IMG/VR virus record: IMGVR_UViG_3300010392_000709
Location: 1-41,189 of that record
Direction: 5' to 3' (one strand)
Source of the DNA: a virus
Length of the DNA stretch: 41,189 nucleotides
Part shown: one piece after another, positions 39,901-41,189 of the stretch
Position numbering within the stretch: position 1 is the stretch's first letter
Layout of the letters: each line of letters starts with the position of its first letter
Notes under the pieces: model-generated
The model's input: only the letters and a program-made list of their open reading frames with translations
Databases searched by the model: none
Told to the model about the DNA's origin: nothing
Program-made: the position numbers and the translations under genes

Positions 39901-41189
39901 CACATTAGCCGGATCAACATCTACAACGGCTGTACCGTTCACCTCAGCATAAACACGACCAATTGTATCATCCGTGCTCGACACATCCTTTCCAAATGTA
40001 AATGAAATTTCACTAGCCGCTGTGCCATCCCACGTTTGAACAAGACTAGTCATGGAAGTCCATGACACCGATGCGGGATCAGTTGAGCGTGGATCGTTTG
40101 AGTAGAACCATTCACATGTATCATCAGAGGCAGTAATCTTCTGGCGAACCCATGCGGCAACACCATCTGTCAAATATGAATTCAATTGCACAGTTGAATA
40201 CCAATAAATGCTAGTGCCACCAGATTGACGAACTCGACCACGAGGTTCACCATTCTGGATATAAAACTCAACGTCATAATCCCAACCGGCGACATAAAAG
40301 GTATCTGTCAAATCAGCCCATTCACCATAAGCAATAAGATCAAATGATCCTGTCGTAGCATTAACAGTGTTGCAGTTAGTATTAATTTCAGATCTCCACG
40401 ACTCCTGATCATTGTCAGTCGTGAACCCGCCAAACGTGGTATCAGAATGTGTCGGACTTAACCCAGACGGCGTATCTCCATCAAACCAAGTCCAATCATT
40501 CGGAGTCGGTGCATCATCAGTAAACGCCTCAGTCGGCCCAATTCCATCAATGATGTCCGGAGCATTCACCACATAGCTTGTACCTGAGTCCAAAGTAGCA
40601 GGAGTCATCGCCCCACTGGAATCAATATGCAATTCAGTATAAGAACTGTAGTCCGGACGTGCATACTTTAGGGAGTCACCAGCGCCATTGGGAATATCAA
40701 ACTGTGTAGCCGGATCAGTATAGCCAGAAAGAAGTGATGGAACACCAGGAATAATATTATCAATATCCTTAATGACACCGGCACCACGATGACCACCCAA
40801 ACTGTCAGCAAAAGTTGTTACCAAATCTGCTTCACCAGTACCATCTGTGATAGTCCAACCAGCACCATCATCAGCAGTCCCAGTAATGTTACCCAAAACA
40901 AAAGCGTCAGTGTTAGTGAAATCAACATCAGCTATAGGCTCCGGGATTGTTTCATCGACAGGATTCCCACCATCATCATCATTATCACCCGGAACATACT
41001 CACCGTTCCAGGTCTTAATTGCATAATAATCGGCAGCGGCAGGCATATCCGTAGTTGTAGCGTCAGTACCAATTGTGAAATATGAACTGCCATCATAAAG
41101 TGGGTTACCATTATAGCCCGTAACCTTGAACAGAAGAACCCAGCGTGCCCCTCCTGGCTCATCAACATCAGCATTTTCCTCTTCAGCAA
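36973..41189 (-). CDS. Giant minor tail protein / tail-tip protein, 5' end outside window
   Basis: The reading frame stays open to the window end, so the true start lies beyond 41189; the ATG at 41046 is internal. At least 1404 residues are present. In order, a concanavalin-like sandwich (about nt 40430-39920), a beta-helix-like stretch with repeated 'IYIDKMTV, IYMSRVNL' turns (about 39800-39400), a LamG-like sandwich (about 39110-38570), a hub-like part (SVWDIMLEWA, VGIFYFDE) and a carbohydrate-binding-like domain (about 38040-37560) are seen, then a conserved tail-hub end (LGDRIEVADYDQ, EFWIIAQN). It is probably both hub and receptor-binding protein. Confidence 0.85.
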   Translation of the reverse strand, partial: AEEENADVDEPGGARWVLLFKVTGYNGNPLYDGSSYFTIGTDATTTDMPAAADYYAIKTWNGEYVPGDNDDDGGNPVDETIPEPIADVDFTNTDAFVLGNITGTADDGAGWTITDGTGEADLVTTFADSLGGHRGAGVIKDIDNIIPGVPSLLSGYTDPATQFDIPNGAGDSLKYARPDYSSYTELHIDSSGAMTPATLDSGTSYVVNAPDIIDGIGPTEAFTDDAPTPNDWTWFDGDTPSGLSPTHSDTTFGGFTTDNDQESWRSEINTNCNTVNATTGSFDLIAYGEWADLTDTFYVAGWDYDVEFYIQNGEPRGRVRQSGGTSIYWYSTVQLNSYLTDGVAAWVRQKITASDDTCEWFYSNDPRSTDPASVSWTSMTSLVQTWDGTAASEISFTFGKDVSSTDDTIGRVYAEVNGTAVVDVDPANVPNIYQAFDLSIEGCANLVWIGGEILVDGPSQAVSTTWQDRRALNLKNITGTVYFEGLYIHGDWLAEGIDFSNAGDNMTLIIQNYRCENLTFTENALDTPTQQQGHPDALQPFGGFADIYIDKMTVTSEYQGLFTRLSYNTGGNIYMSRVNLRMIDTLNGDGAHASSGILSMWTHPVTGIDAHDPIYAEEIYVSDDSGTRTATDGIAHMVTPGLGKKSPVLNGSTLTWPETSPDDYTIGFRNFDDTDIGEVTWGDPTGYDFVTTADAGINYTAPVSPVGQGILVDDVASFVEMGTGFTVSFMVKIDTLPDEAERITSWADGAGASDSKTFDIYLNTSANVGMRIRDTGEALDENNTTTAALTPGQSHFVTCQFDPDNDEVNIWIDDTKQTFTAAGFDVAHTNVATPIAIGRHSVSETVGLEGHLQTIALYDKVLNEENINALYVASKSAEVDIYPYLYGIDNSVWDIMLEWATADVGIFYFDELDNFVYEPRTVLTEGAIARYYVAQHSFDGDMEIIEGNRLAEITANKITVIVNPITTINSGRQGIWRAESGESLVTTKLVEAFGATEDQSVRVASTDAPLWKDSGFFKINNEIIEYGSKDGTHFNDLTRGKFGTIPVDHGTKIWDFENGSLDGMRDFYNCDLTVSGNKSYTGQNSMKVVITDDEEDVTSRVDIIGPPSEEATPISNEPIDGSVWIWSETASRSMQAGINWYKDNGTYLGTTWGAASSTTLSGWKEYTVSASPVKYAKYATIHVKSTNAVLDDVFYMDDIVLSGGIRQKVREVRQYFIEYDSQPAIGVKEPFIVAQIYEGWVDIEYQFLDEFGGEIILSVNDTVGFGETVILEGTDPITELDYFFSISGVPLIEDSESDEVVEVDGEIEGSLRRHQVYELIIDNRFIQSRELAEKIAAYLLEHYKNPVPILELSTVGVPYLQLGDRIEVADYDQLSITNKEFWIIAQNITYDGGLSDQYTLREVS

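Noticed and set aside
36973-41046. Tail gene starting at ATG 41046
   Set aside because: The same frame continues without a stop for 47 more codons to the window edge and reads as ordinary protein, so this ATG is internal.

Overview
The window looks like part of a bacteriophage genome of about siphovirus type infecting an actinobacterium. Phage origin is shown by a large terminase, two large minor tail proteins, a complete phage replication set, three free-standing HNH endonucleases, three tRNAs and dozens of tightly packed small genes. An actinobacterial host is inferred from a secreted protein with a C-terminal resuscitation-promoting-factor (Rpf) domain, a fold typical of Actinobacteria. 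The sequence is AT-richer than most actinobacterial chromosomes. Every gene I accept is on the minus strand, so transcription runs from high to low coordinates; 'upstream' below means higher coordinate.

Layout in transcription order. (1) 41189-34493: tail-tip and fibre genes. The first is a giant minor tail protein whose start lies outside the window, followed by a second large tail protein and a small one. (2) 34487-29058: an HNH endonuclease, a metallophosphoesterase, small zinc-finger and MerR-like DNA-binding proteins, a DnaB-type helicase, another HNH endonuclease and a CHC2/Toprim primase. (3) 29022-20122: a putative single-stranded-DNA-binding protein, a DnaE-type DNA polymerase with an apparently intact PHP domain, RecA, a PD-(D/E)XK nuclease, a Cas4-like exonuclease, a RuvC-like resolvase and small DNA-binding proteins. 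(4) 20046-15861: a DUF932-like protein, two small proteins, and the small and large terminase subunits. (5) 15857-13160: a likely promoter, a small protein, tRNA-Gln, an Rpf-domain lipoprotein overlapping a tiny second lipoprotein, a terminator and three unknown proteins. (6) 12961-1: a GHKL-ATPase/zincin fusion behind a repeat-rich regulatory region, then roughly 35 small, mostly unknown genes with two tRNA-Leu genes, an HNH endonuclease, a second metallophosphoesterase and several one- or two-helix membrane proteins.

The genes are compact. Stops and starts overlap again and again as TAATG, TGATG, ATGA or TAGTG, and strong AGGAGG-like ribosome sites fix many starts. Several real genes are too short to be obvious or are hidden by longer chimeric reading frames; these are given explicitly, notably 244-360, 180-257, 5092-5253, 8355-8489, 8486-8641, 10715-10810, 11479-11592, 14511-14657, 18860-19033 and 28100-28273. 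Long gene runs with few candidate promoters suggest large polycistronic transcripts.

Most novel-looking items: the ATPase/HExxH fusion with its upstream repeat array, the two consecutive lipoproteins, the phage DnaE with an intact proofreading-type PHP site, the tRNA-Leu(UAA)/tRNA-Leu(CAA) pair, and replication genes placed between tail genes and terminase.
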